Below, piece by piece: positions 24,213 through 32,656 of a DNA stretch of 64,000 nucleotides. Within the stretch, counting starts at the first letter, position 1. The number at the start of each line of letters is the position of its first letter. The notes beneath the pieces are model-generated. The model was not told the origin of the DNA and ran no database searches. It saw only the letters and a list, made by a program, of their open reading frames with translations. The position numbers and the translations under genes are program-made. The stretch is from Myxococcales bacterium (GTDB taxonomy: Bacteria; Myxococcota_A; Polyangia; Fen-1088), in NCBI GenBank assembly GCA_022184915.1, contig JAGTJU010000001.1, forward strand, positions 1,118,057 through 1,182,056. Direction: 5' to 3'.

Positions 24213-25310
24213 CTAGAGCGCCGCCCCCACGCGGGGAGGCAGGCAGGAAAGCCCGTCGTCGGTGCGGTCGACGAAGCCCGACGCCACGAGGCCTCGAGGC
24301 AGCTTGTTGAAGGGAACGGGGCTCTGTGCGAGTTCACGCAGCGCCGCCGGAAGGCCCATGGATCTATCCAAGAGCGACCGCACGAGCGCGAGCTGCGCAT
24401 CGACACGGGCGGGCCCGAGCGCGGCATCGATGCCTTCAGGTGTGAGGTTCGCGCGGCTTTCGGGGGTGACAAGCGCTTCGTCGAGGGCGCTCAGCCCCTG
24501 CTGCAGGAGCAGCGGATGACCGCCCCACAGATGGGCGAGCGCGCGGCGTGTGTCCTCCCGCTGCACGTCGAGGCTGGCGATGAGCGCCTGCCGGGCGCCT
24601 TCCTGATCCTCGGCCAGAGGCTCCAGGAAGACGGGACGTGTGACGTTGCGAAAGTAATTCGAGCCGGGAAGAGACTCGTCTCCGAACAAGGTCCACAGCG
24701 CGTAGATGGGGGTGATCCCGGTGGACGCCTGAAAGACGAAGCGCAGGGCCGAGATGAAGGGGCCCCTCCAAGGCGCGGTGGTCACGGGATCGACGTCGTC
24801 GAAGAGCAGACAGACGCCGGGCGTGCGCTGCGCCGCCTGTGCGAGCGGGCCAATGAAGCGCTCGAATCCGCGAGGCGTCATGGTCTCGGGCGCGGGACCG
24901 TCCCACGAAGGCGCAGCTTGGAGCGCCCCCGCCACAGGCGCGAGGAGCGGGTCATGAAGGCGAGGCGAGGCCAAGAGGGCGTCGCGGATCCTCGTCACCA
25001 GCTGGCCCACGAAGGGGTAAAAGCCTTCTTCGCTGGCGTAGTCGCGGAGCTGCGGAAAGGTGACGGTGGCCGTGGTCAACTGCCGATCCCGATCCAGCTT
25101 GGCCGCCAGCTGGGCAAGCAAGCTGGTTTTGCCCATGCCAGGGCCCCCGACGATCGAAACCCCGCCTTCGATGGCCACGCTGCCTTTGTCAGCGGTGACC
25201 GGGGATGGAAAGAGGCGCTCGATTTCCAGGACACCTGGGTGCCGCACGACGAAGCGAGGATCGTCGGCGGCGAGAGGATCCTGGGTGAAAGGTGAGCGCG
25301 GCGTGGTCAT
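24213..25310 (-). CDS. STAND-like AAA ATPase, cytosolic
   Basis: 365 residues without signal or membrane segment. Walker A is GGPGMGKTSLL (about 55-65) and Walker B is VCLLFDDVDP (about 165-175). The C-terminal 100 residues look like a small winged-helix/helical region. ATG 25310 is chosen; a TTG at 25319 would overlap the upstream stop by four bases. It lies just downstream of the frameshifted membrane ATPase and was probably its operon partner. It is convergent with the glycosyltransferase, 13 bases away. COG1672-type ATPases of this kind act as molecular switches; no function can be assigned. Confidence 0.75.
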   Translation of the reverse strand: MTTPRSPFTQDPLAADDPRFVVRHPGVLEIERLFPSPVTADKGSVAIEGGVSIVGGPGMGKTSLLAQLAAKLDRDRQLTTATVTFPQLRDYASEEGFYPFVGQLVTRIRDALLASPRLHDPLLAPVAGALQAAPSWDGPAPETMTPRGFERFIGPLAQAAQRTPGVCLLFDDVDPVTTAPWRGPFISALRFVFQASTGITPIYALWTLFGDESLPGSNYFRNVTRPVFLEPLAEDQEGARQALIASLDVQREDTRRALAHLWGGHPLLLQQGLSALDEALVTPESRANLTPEGIDAALGPARVDAQLALVRSLLDRSMGLPAALRELAQSPVPFNKLPRGLVASGFVDRTDDGLSCLPPRVGAAL

Positions 25311-25315
25311 GAAGC

Positions 25316-25855
25316 TCAAAAGCCCATCAGGGAGTCGCGGCGTGTCGTGGCCAGAATGCGACGGACCACGGATTCGGGGAACACGTAGGCCTCGGGATCC
25401 AGTTGACCGCCTTGTGCTTCCAGGATGCCAATTTCTCCCAGCATGCGCACGATGTATCCCGCGGCCTCGGCCGCCCGCCGTCGAGACTCTTCGGGGCCGA
25501 GCAGGTTCGCAATGCCGGAGCTTTCGAACTGTGAGAGCGTGATCTGCGCAGCTTTGCGTTTCAGATCGGTGACGGACATGCGGCCTGCCCGTGCCAGATC
25601 CCTCAGCAGAACGCCGGCGGGGTTGTGAGCGTCAGCGATCTCGGATTCCACCCAGACCCGCAAGGGCGCGCCATCTTCTTCTTCTCGCCGAATGGCGGCC
25701 GTGGCGCCCTCGATGCCTATTTCCACGGCGCCCAGGCTGCCCTGACGCGCGCGCTCGGGATCGTAAAGCTCGAGGACCGCAGAGCCGATGCGGCGGACGA
25801 GGATCGGGATCCCTTGCGCCTCTTGCACGATGAGTTCGAGCGCGCGAATCCGCAA
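25316..25855 (-). CDS. C-terminal part of the frameshifted membrane STAND ATPase
   Basis: 179 codons opening with a TTG that is probably not a real start. The sequence (IRALELIVQEAQGIPILVRRIGSAV...) continues the AAA lid/helical region that the upstream frame abandons at about 25840. Helical and winged-helix-like sequence follows to ESVVRRILATTRRDSLMGF. It belongs to the same ancestral gene as the next entry. Joined, the protein would be about 1210 residues. It ends 5 bases before the downstream ATPase start. On its own it lacks any nucleotide-binding motif. Confidence 0.6.
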   Translation of the reverse strand: MRIRALELIVQEAQGIPILVRRIGSAVLELYDPERARQGSLGAVEIGIEGATAAIRREEEDGAPLRVWVESEIADAHNPAGVLLRDLARAGRMSVTDLKRKAAQITLSQFESSGIANLLGPEESRRRAAEAAGYIVRMLGEIGILEAQGGQLDPEAYVFPESVVRRILATTRRDSLMGF

Positions 25856-28800
25856 AGCGGATCCCCTGGCGGGCGCCGAGGCCCCGCATCATCGCAAAGG
25901 CGGCCTCGACCGGGAGCCTGGGCACGAAGACGCTGGGGAAAGCGCCGAGCAGCGATTGGTTCGACAACGTGGTGAGCGGAGCCCAGAGCAGCGGATGCAG
26001 GGCGCTGCAGAACAACACCCCCACGCGATCGCCTCCCTGGACCATCTGGGTATCGTTCAGGACCGCGCGGAGGCGACCCACCACCACCGAGATCACGTCC
26101 ACGGCGTGGGCGATGCGATGAGGACCCACGCCGATCGCTTGCTCCACCTCGTCCAGGATCACGAGCAAGTTCGCGGGGCGATCGCCGCCGGCCTTGCGGC
26201 AGGCCGAGACCAATCTGCGCATCCAGTGGGACAGGGCCCCGGCGTCGAGCTTGTCGCCGGGAGACGGAGGTGCGGGCACGTCGCGCTCCACGGCGGCGCC
26301 ATGGACCTTGAGCGCCGAGCCGTGCAATTGCTCGCAGACGTAGCGGAGAATGCCATCGGCCACGCGGGACGGGTCGTCGGTCGAGGACACTTCGTGGTGA
26401 AAGCCCGCCAGATCCACGTAGGCGTAGGCGCCTTGCAGGCGCCTTGCCACCTCGAGCGCGAGCGAGGATTTCCCAAAGCGGCGCAGTCCCGTGACGATGG
26501 TCCAATGCCCCGCCTCGCAGGCGGAGATGAGTCCCGAGACCAGGCGTTCGCGGTTGAAAAACTGGCTCGACGACACGAGCCGTCCGCGCACCTCGAAGGG
26601 ATTGCCGCGCAGTGAGGTCTGTTCGATGAGGTCGAGCAGGTCGTCGCTGGTACGAATCCAACGCAAGCGCTCCACGGACAGGGGCAGGATCTGCATCGCT
26701 TTGCGCGGGCCCCGGGCGGCCCAATCCAGGATGGCACGCACGGCCCCGAGGTCGGGCGACGCGCCTTCCTGATGGCAGAGGATGGCCAACTCGGCGCCCT
26801 CGGCACGGGCGCTCAGGGCGGCGCGGGTCACGTCCCGTGCGCTCACGAGCGCACCGGGCTCCGCGCGCGTGATCACAGCCGTCGTGCCCCAGCGCTCCCA
26901 CGCGGCCTCTGCAGGCAGCTTGACGCTGAGGTGACTCATGCGTGAAGGGAACAAAAAGCGGCTCGTGGTGGCTGCCACGGGCAGCCCCATGCTTACGAGG
27001 TGGCCGCGCAGCTCTCGGCGCCACGGGCCAAAGGCGCGCAGGGCGCCCAGGAGCCGTAGCCCCCAAAACAGGCTCACGACGAGACCCACGAGCCCCAGGG
27101 CCATGGCCAAAACCACACGCTGAAGGTTGCGCCACCGGCTCTCGAGCGAGCTCAGCAACACGCAGTCGTAGCGGAGCGCATCTTGCGGGCTGCCTTGCCG
27201 GCAGGCGCGGCAGGTTTGCCCCGGAAGCCCGAGCGCGTCGCAGGCCTCCTCGCCGCGCAGACGGCGCGTGGCCCACGACACAGGCACCAGGGCCTCTCCG
27301 TGACGAACGGCTTCGGCCGGAAGGCTTTGGCCGCCATCGAGCCGCCAGGGGCTTTCCGCGAGGTCCTCCCCGGCGGCGCGGGCCACGCTGCCGACGTGGC
27401 GCAAGGCGGCCGGAAAGTCCTGCGCCAGTCCCACCCGGGCGTCACACAGGACCCGCAGCGTACGCGTGGGCCGGAAGGCCGTGTTTCGGTTCACGCGGAC
27501 GAGGGCTTGGGCCGTGGGGGGGCCGGGGTACGAGCCGAGCGCACGGGCGTCGTCGCCCGCCCACAGCGCCCGGACGAACTGTGCGCAGGCCTGCGCCACG
27601 GTCCCTTCGGCACCGGCCTCCGCGGTCTGAGCGTGGGTGAACCAGTCGCGCAGACGCTGGGCCACGGTTTCCGGCAGGGCACACGACGTGGGCACAGGCA
27701 GCGTGCGCAGCGCGTGCACGGTCTCCAGACACTCCGACAGAGGACTGCCAGGGGCCAAGCGGGCGCGCAGGCCGTCCACGTCGCGGAGCCCTCGCGTGGT
27801 GAGCTCCTTGGCTTCGGGAAGCCGCTCGGCGAACCACTGGGCGAAGCGCTGCGCCTCGGAGTCAGGCTCGGCCAGGTAGCAGGAGACGAGCTTGTCGTAG
27901 ACGGTCCCCATGATGTCGTCCCAGTCCGCGTCCGCGACCGACGCGGGTGAGGCCGGAAGATCTCGAAGCCAGCCGTGGACCACCTTGCGCTCGAGCTCGG
28001 CGCAGGGGTCGAGCCAGATCTCCTGCACGCGTTGGCGCACGATGAGCGGCGCGCTGCTCTCGAGGAAGGCACGCAGCTTGCGGGCACGGCTACACTCCCG
28101 CAAGAAGGCGCGGCCCTCACAATCAACGACGTCCTCGAAGCTTTGCACCAGGCGCAACGCCGCCGATTGCCGAGGCCCAAGACCCGCACCCCGGGCGGCC
28201 AAGACGGTTTCGGCCTCCGAAACGAAACTCTCGTCAAGCTCGGCCGTCGAAGAGAACCACCCGTCGAGCGCACTGCCACCCGCGCTGCGCAATTGCTTGA
28301 GATGCTTGGGCGCCACCAGGCGAACCGCTTCGATCAGCAAGCGCCGGTAGGGCAGGAGCGTTTCCGAGCGGCCGCTCCCCATGAGCCGTCTCAGCGTGGG
28401 GGCTGGGCCGGGGCCAGGCGAGGGCGGGGCAGGCCAGGCATCGGTTTCCCCCGCGGACCAGGCCGCGAACTGGCCAAGCGCCGCGCGGGCCTCCGACCAG
28501 CTTTGCACGAGATCGTCGAGCTGCTTCGATGCCGCCTCCGAGGTGCACGAGCCGATGGACGGCAAAGGCACGCGCCCGTCGAGAACGCTCAGGACCAGCG
28601 ACCCGCTCGCCGTGCACAGGGCGGTGCGTTCGTCGAGCGCGGCCTCGAGTGAGGCGCTCGTGTTTTTGTAGGCCCGCTCGGACTTGCGCAGGTCTTCCGC
28701 ACACTCGGTCACGTCGCGCTCCAACACGGCCCGCTGTCGGGTGCAGGACTCGAGCTGCTCCTGCCTTCGTGCGATCTCTCGGCGTTCGGCGTTGCACGAC

Positions 28801-28949
28801 GGCGCGGCCTCGGCAGGCTTGGGTCCCTGGGCGCGGGCGGGAAGGGGGATGGCCAGCAGCAACGCGGCTCCCGCCAGAACGAGCGCCGGTTGAGAGACGT
28901 GAGCGGCCGGTGCCGCAAACCGGGGGCGAAGCTGCGCGAGATTGTTCAT
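25632..28949 (-). CDS. Membrane-anchored STAND ATPase with periplasmic N-terminal region (frameshifted near 3' end)
   Basis: 1105 codons as read. A signal-like N-terminus (ALVLAGAALLLAIPLPARAQ) is followed by a Cys-containing coiled coil (about 50-110) and a long helical region, probably periplasmic. One membrane segment lies at about 606-634 (VVLAMALGLVGLVVSLFWGL). The cytoplasmic part has the segment LPLSVERLRWIR before the NTPase, Walker A TGLRRFGKSS (about 818) and Walker B LLVILDEVEQ (about 928). After FADSR the frame turns into Arg/His-rich junk (RARTHRARGARDPDPRPPHR), while the correct continuation is in another frame at 25316-25855. A two-base loss in the GCGCGCG tract at 25840-25846 explains this. 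The architecture suggests an envelope sensor coupled to a STAND switch. Confidence 0.7.
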   Translation of the reverse strand: MNNLAQLRPRFAAPAAHVSQPALVLAGAALLLAIPLPARAQGPKPAEAAPSCNAERREIARRQEQLESCTRQRAVLERDVTECAEDLRKSERAYKNTSASLEAALDERTALCTASGSLVLSVLDGRVPLPSIGSCTSEAASKQLDDLVQSWSEARAALGQFAAWSAGETDAWPAPPSPGPGPAPTLRRLMGSGRSETLLPYRRLLIEAVRLVAPKHLKQLRSAGGSALDGWFSSTAELDESFVSEAETVLAARGAGLGPRQSAALRLVQSFEDVVDCEGRAFLRECSRARKLRAFLESSAPLIVRQRVQEIWLDPCAELERKVVHGWLRDLPASPASVADADWDDIMGTVYDKLVSCYLAEPDSEAQRFAQWFAERLPEAKELTTRGLRDVDGLRARLAPGSPLSECLETVHALRTLPVPTSCALPETVAQRLRDWFTHAQTAEAGAEGTVAQACAQFVRALWAGDDARALGSYPGPPTAQALVRVNRNTAFRPTRTLRVLCDARVGLAQDFPAALRHVGSVARAAGEDLAESPWRLDGGQSLPAEAVRHGEALVPVSWATRRLRGEEACDALGLPGQTCRACRQGSPQDALRYDCVLLSSLESRWRNLQRVVLAMALGLVGLVVSLFWGLRLLGALRAFGPWRRELRGHLVSMGLPVAATTSRFLFPSRMSHLSVKLPAEAAWERWGTTAVITRAEPGALVSARDVTRAALSARAEGAELAILCHQEGASPDLGAVRAILDWAARGPRKAMQILPLSVERLRWIRTSDDLLDLIEQTSLRGNPFEVRGRLVSSSQFFNRERLVSGLISACEAGHWTIVTGLRRFGKSSLALEVARRLQGAYAYVDLAGFHHEVSSTDDPSRVADGILRYVCEQLHGSALKVHGAAVERDVPAPPSPGDKLDAGALSHWMRRLVSACRKAGGDRPANLLVILDEVEQAIGVGPHRIAHAVDVISVVVGRLRAVLNDTQMVQGGDRVGVLFCSALHPLLWAPLTTLSNQSLLGAFPSVFVPRLPVEAAFAMMRGLGARQGIRFADSRARTHRARGARDPDPRPPHRLCGPRALRSRARASGQPGRRGNRHRGRHGRHSARRRRWRALAGLGGIRDR
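25840..25846 (-). other. Putative frameshift in a GC dinucleotide tract
   Basis: Adding one GC dinucleotide to the tract GCGCGCG restores a continuous reading FADSRALELIVQEAQG across the junction. This matches the expected AAA lid sequence. It is either a real inactivating mutation, a phase-variable tract, or a sequencing or assembly error. Confidence 0.7.
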
Positions 28950-29028
28950 GAATACGCTGGAGCCGACGGGGCTGACGAAAACGGCGCTACTTTAGCACTT
29001 GCGCCCGGGAGGGCCACGACCGAGGCCT

Positions 29029-31326
29029 TCAAGGGCGCATGCGGATGTGACGAGGCTCAGGGCACCGCTGCGCATGGCCCGTCAGAAACCCGGACCACAG
29101 GACCGTTGCCGGGAAGAGGGGCTGCGTGGCCGTGTGCAGCTCTTCGGGGTGCGAGAGCGCCATCACGTCTTCCAGCTGACCTACGAGAGCGCCCTCAGCA
29201 CCGAGAAAGAAGAGTTGATTGAGTCCGTTGATGCCGAAGAGGCGCGGCGCCTGTCGTCCGGGAAAGGAGAAGTGCGGACTTGCCGTCATCCCTCCCAGGG
29301 TGTGCCAGCGCCACGGGGAGGGCAACCTGCGCACGTCGGGGTGAGCCGCCAACAACGCCAACAACCAGCGAGGAACATCGTTGAGTGAAACGGGCTGGGT
29401 GGCGAATGACTGCTGTGTGGTGCGCAAGGCGGTGCGGAGGCTTTCGGGGTCCGCCGCCTGTGCGGTCAGCGCTTCGGGAAACACGACGACAAAGGGTATG
29501 CGCCCCTTGGCCTCGTTCGTTTTGCCCTCTTTGCCGTTGGGCAGCGGCCAAACGAAGCGCTCGCCCGTGGCATGGTCGGCGTGTAGGACCACGATCGAGC
29601 GGGACGAAAGCCCCGTGGCGTCGAGCCGCGCGAAGAACTCTTGGACTGCGACGTCGCTGTAGGCGTAAGTCACGAGCCGACGATGGTCCTCCCTGCGCGC
29701 CAGATTGGGCCGCTCTGCGAGCGCGTGCGCGACACGCGCTTCGACGTCGGGGGGCAGATCCTGAGGCGCCTGAAAGGGCGAATGATTCGACAACGTCATC
29801 AGCAATACGAGCCCAGGCCTGGGGGGCGCTTTCGCCAGCGAGGTCAAGGTGTGCGCCATCAGCGCGCGATCCGTCACGGCGTCCCATTCTCCAAGGGGCA
29901 GCCCTCGAGGCAGGGTGTCTTGGGTGAGCCAGTGGCGAAACCCGTGGAACCCAAGAAACGTGTCCATGTTGTCGAAGCGGGCGTGTGAGCCGTAAGCGAA
30001 CGTGGCCTCGAAGCCGGCATCGACCAGGACATCGGAGAGGCAACGTAGCGGCACATCGCCCAGATCACGCACGAGGCTGATGCCATGAGGCAAGGCGCCA
30101 AGTCCACACGTGAAGGCGGAGAGACCCTGGCTCGTGCGAACCCCGCCTTGCCACAAATTCCCCGCGGCGAGCACGGAGCGGCTTCCCTTCCGTGCCGCCT
30201 CGTAAAGTCCGTTCATGAAGGGCGCGAGCCCGCGCGGAGCGGCGGGGTTGAGCGCCGTCAGATCGGCAGCCCGGAAGCTCTCGAGTGAGATCTGAAACAG
30301 CAGCAACTCTTTGGGAGCGCCCCGTCCCTCGGCCCACAGCGCCTCGCCGATGCGTCGCATGCCCTCCTTGATCGAGGACGGGTCGCCTGTCGATGGTTCA
30401 TCGAGAGGCGCGGCCCAAGGATGTGGCTGGCAGGCGCGGGAGGTGTCTTGAAAGGGCAGACCCAAAAGGTGCGCGCCCTCGGGTGCGAGCGCCGCAGGGA
30501 GGCTTGCCTCGGCGAGGATCTGCCGTGGCTCTGTGGCCCCTCCCGTCAGCGCCACGGCTGCGCTACCGAAAAAACGGCCGAAGGGGCTCGTCACGCCTTC
30601 CGTTTTGACCAGCATCCGCGGCAACGGCACCCGCGGGGCATGAACCGGATGGGTGGCGAGCGAAAAGACCGTGCAGGAGGTAACGAAGGCCAGCACGAAG
30701 CTCCAAGTGGAGGGCGCTGGGGGGCGCGCCGCACACCGACGTCCGAAGGCGACGAGCGCCACGCCTATCAGCAGCCAGGCCACGACGCCCGGAAGCAGAT
30801 AGCGAAGATACACGACGTTTCCCAGCGAGCTGGTGACGAAGGCCGCATCCATGCCCCCCATCATGTCGTGCCAGACCGGCAGCGAGCCGCGCTCGATCTG
30901 GAACTCAGCGAAGCTCACGGCGGCGAGCCAGGTGACGAGCGCGACGATGCCGAGCAAAGCTTGCAACAGCCGCCTCGGCCCCGCGCCGGTCAGTCCCCCC
31001 CTGCGCCCCGCCGTGACCAGTCCCAGCCCCAGCCACATGGGCGCACTGACGATGGCCAGGTAGGGCAGAGCTTCCACCACGTCCCGCCAGATCGCGGCCG
31101 CGTACCAAACGCCGATCCCGTCGCTCTGAGGTCGTCGGTACGTGGCTGAAGCGACCCGTCCCGTGGCCGCCATCACACCGATGACGGTGGCGAACCATGC
31201 GAAGAATTCCACCCCTGCGAGGGCCCCTGCACGTCGACGGTTTTCCCCGCGCGCGGGCAGTTCGGGACGGGGGAACGTCGGGGCGTCGGTCTGCGGCATG
31301 GATGAAGCGAGGAGATCGCCCAGCAT
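29029..31326 (-). CDS. Membrane sulfatase/phosphoglycerol-transferase-like protein (LTA synthase-like)
   Basis: About 765 residues. Five N-terminal hydrophobic segments (for example VEFFAWFATVIGVMAATG, LLPGVVAWLLIGVALVAFG) are followed by an extracytoplasmic sulfatase-fold domain. It shows LLLFQISLESFRAADL (metal Glu), a Thr/Ser nucleophile candidate in GGVRTSQGLSAFTCG, and the metal-binding LHADHATG. LTA-synthase-like enzymes move phosphoglycerol or phosphoethanolamine onto envelope glycans. The frame is open to 32151, but upstream of 31326 it only shadows the reductase gene. ATG 31326 is chosen; ATG 31299 is equally possible, and neither has a clear ribosome site. It is divergent from the NmrA-like gene. 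Confidence 0.8.
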   Translation of the reverse strand: MLGDLLASSMPQTDAPTFPRPELPARGENRRRAGALAGVEFFAWFATVIGVMAATGRVASATYRRPQSDGIGVWYAAAIWRDVVEALPYLAIVSAPMWLGLGLVTAGRRGGLTGAGPRRLLQALLGIVALVTWLAAVSFAEFQIERGSLPVWHDMMGGMDAAFVTSSLGNVVYLRYLLPGVVAWLLIGVALVAFGRRCAARPPAPSTWSFVLAFVTSCTVFSLATHPVHAPRVPLPRMLVKTEGVTSPFGRFFGSAAVALTGGATEPRQILAEASLPAALAPEGAHLLGLPFQDTSRACQPHPWAAPLDEPSTGDPSSIKEGMRRIGEALWAEGRGAPKELLLFQISLESFRAADLTALNPAAPRGLAPFMNGLYEAARKGSRSVLAAGNLWQGGVRTSQGLSAFTCGLGALPHGISLVRDLGDVPLRCLSDVLVDAGFEATFAYGSHARFDNMDTFLGFHGFRHWLTQDTLPRGLPLGEWDAVTDRALMAHTLTSLAKAPPRPGLVLLMTLSNHSPFQAPQDLPPDVEARVAHALAERPNLARREDHRRLVTYAYSDVAVQEFFARLDATGLSSRSIVVLHADHATGERFVWPLPNGKEGKTNEAKGRIPFVVVFPEALTAQAADPESLRTALRTTQQSFATQPVSLNDVPRWLLALLAAHPDVRRLPSPWRWHTLGGMTASPHFSFPGRQAPRLFGINGLNQLFFLGAEGALVGQLEDVMALSHPEELHTATQPLFPATVLWSGFLTGHAQRCPEPRHIRMRP

Positions 31327-31461
31327 GAAGCGAGGGACGCAGAGGCACAAGGCAAGGTTTTGCGTCGAGGGCGCCCCAGGCGCCGAGGAGCTCGTCATCG
31401 TGGCCGGCGAGGCACTGAGACGCGCTGTGGCTCCGCGATGGGCGGTTGCTACGCTCAAGCG

Positions 31462-32328
31462 ATGGTACGTCCCATCGTGGTGACCGGGGCTACGGGCAAC
31501 GTGGGTGGCGAAGTCGTTCGCGCCTGTGTGGCGCGAGGCCTTCCCGTGAGAGCGACCGCCAGCGATCCGCTGCGGGCCCGCAAGCGGCTGCCCGCCGGCT
31601 TGGACGTGGTGGCGCTCGACTACCAGAACCCGGCTACCTTCGGCCCGGCGCTTGCGGGCGCGGGGGCGCTTTTCTTGATGCGCCCGCCCGCGATCGCAAA
31701 CGTCAGAACGACCTTGCTGCCGCTCATCGACGAAAGCCGACGCCAGGGCCTCGCGCACATCGTTTTCCTTTCGGTGGCGGGCGCCGAAAACAACCGCATC
31801 GTGCCCCATCACGCCGTGGAACGGCACCTCATCGAAGGGGCAGTGCCTCACACGATCTTGCGTCCAGGATTCTTCAGCCAGAACCTCACGGATGCCTACC
31901 GCCGAGACATCGCAGAGGACGATCGCCTCTACGTCCCCGCGGGCGCGGGCCGTGTCGCCTTCGTGGACGCGGCCGATCTGGGGGAGGTGGCCGCGATCGT
32001 GTTCGGCGCTCCAGACGCACATCGAGGTGCCGGGTACACGCTCACCGGAGGTGAAGCCGTGAGCTTCTCCGAAGTTGCTGCGCTCTTGACCCAGGCGCTC
32101 GGTCGCCCCGTCCGTTACGATGCCGCTTCGATTCTCGGGTACGCCTGGCATTTACGGCGGCGGCGCAAGCTGCCCGCGATGCAGATTCTGGTGCAGACTA
32201 TCCTGCACGTGGGTCTGCGACGAGGCCAGGCCGAATACGTGGATCCCACCTTGGCGAACCTGCTGGGGCGCGCACCCTCACCGCTTGCCAGCTTTGTTCG
32301 ACGTGAAGCCGGCGTGTGGCGTCGCTAA
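31462..32328 (+). CDS. NmrA-like NAD(P)-binding reductase
   Basis: 288 residues. The atypical SDR Rossmann motif is VTGATGNVGGEVV at the N-terminus, followed by VFLSVAGAENN, LRPGFFSQNL and FVDAADLGEVAAIVF, as in NmrA/QOR2/azoreductase-type proteins. ATG 31462 (MVRPIVVTG) is preferred over an upstream in-frame start at 31360, which adds only an Arg-rich leader. Members reduce quinones or azo compounds or sense NADP(H); the substrate is unknown. A 6-base-arm inverted repeat lies at 32342-32360 just after the stop. Confidence 0.85.
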   Translation: MVRPIVVTGATGNVGGEVVRACVARGLPVRATASDPLRARKRLPAGLDVVALDYQNPATFGPALAGAGALFLMRPPAIANVRTTLLPLIDESRRQGLAHIVFLSVAGAENNRIVPHHAVERHLIEGAVPHTILRPGFFSQNLTDAYRRDIAEDDRLYVPAGAGRVAFVDAADLGEVAAIVFGAPDAHRGAGYTLTGGEAVSFSEVAALLTQALGRPVRYDAASILGYAWHLRRRRKLPAMQILVQTILHVGLRRGQAEYVDPTLANLLGRAPSPLASFVRREAGVWRR

Positions 32329-32656
32329 GGGCGACTCGTGCTCCGGTTCAGATCACCGGAGGCGTGCGAACACGATCGATGAAGCCTTGAAGCGCCGCTC
32401 CGACAGGCCCTGCTCGCGATTCGGCCGTGAGGCTCGATGACTCGTGCGGACGCGAGGTGCCGATCGTCGCTACCTCGCTTCCGGGCGGAAACTGTACGTT
32501 ACGCTCGAGGAGCGGGAGGTGCAGACCGCTGATGCCTCAAGGTTATCAAGGAGTTGGCCTGCATCGTTGGCCTTTCGCACGATCCCTACAGGAAACGGAT
32601 GCGGTTCGGGTCGGCAGCTCTCGTGTGGTCTCGCGTTTGCAGTGCAGCCGGGAGTC
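32329..32656. other. Intergenic region upstream of the six-gene glycan operon
   Basis: 328 bases without a credible gene. It begins with a stem-loop candidate TCCGGT-7-ACCGGA (32342-32360), which lacks a T-run. The remainder should hold the promoter of the operon starting at 32657. No convincing -35/-10 pair is visible in this GC-rich stretch. The open frame running into the epimerase from 32444 has no ribosome site or recognisable sequence. Confidence 0.4.

Noticed and set aside
23039-24472. Minus-strand 477-codon ORF opposite the family 2 glycosyltransferase
   Set aside because: Shadow frame rich in Arg/His; the plus strand has clear GT-A motifs.
31327-32151. N-terminal extension of the membrane sulfatase
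   Set aside because: It is antisense to the NmrA-like gene and lacks membrane or catalytic sequence.
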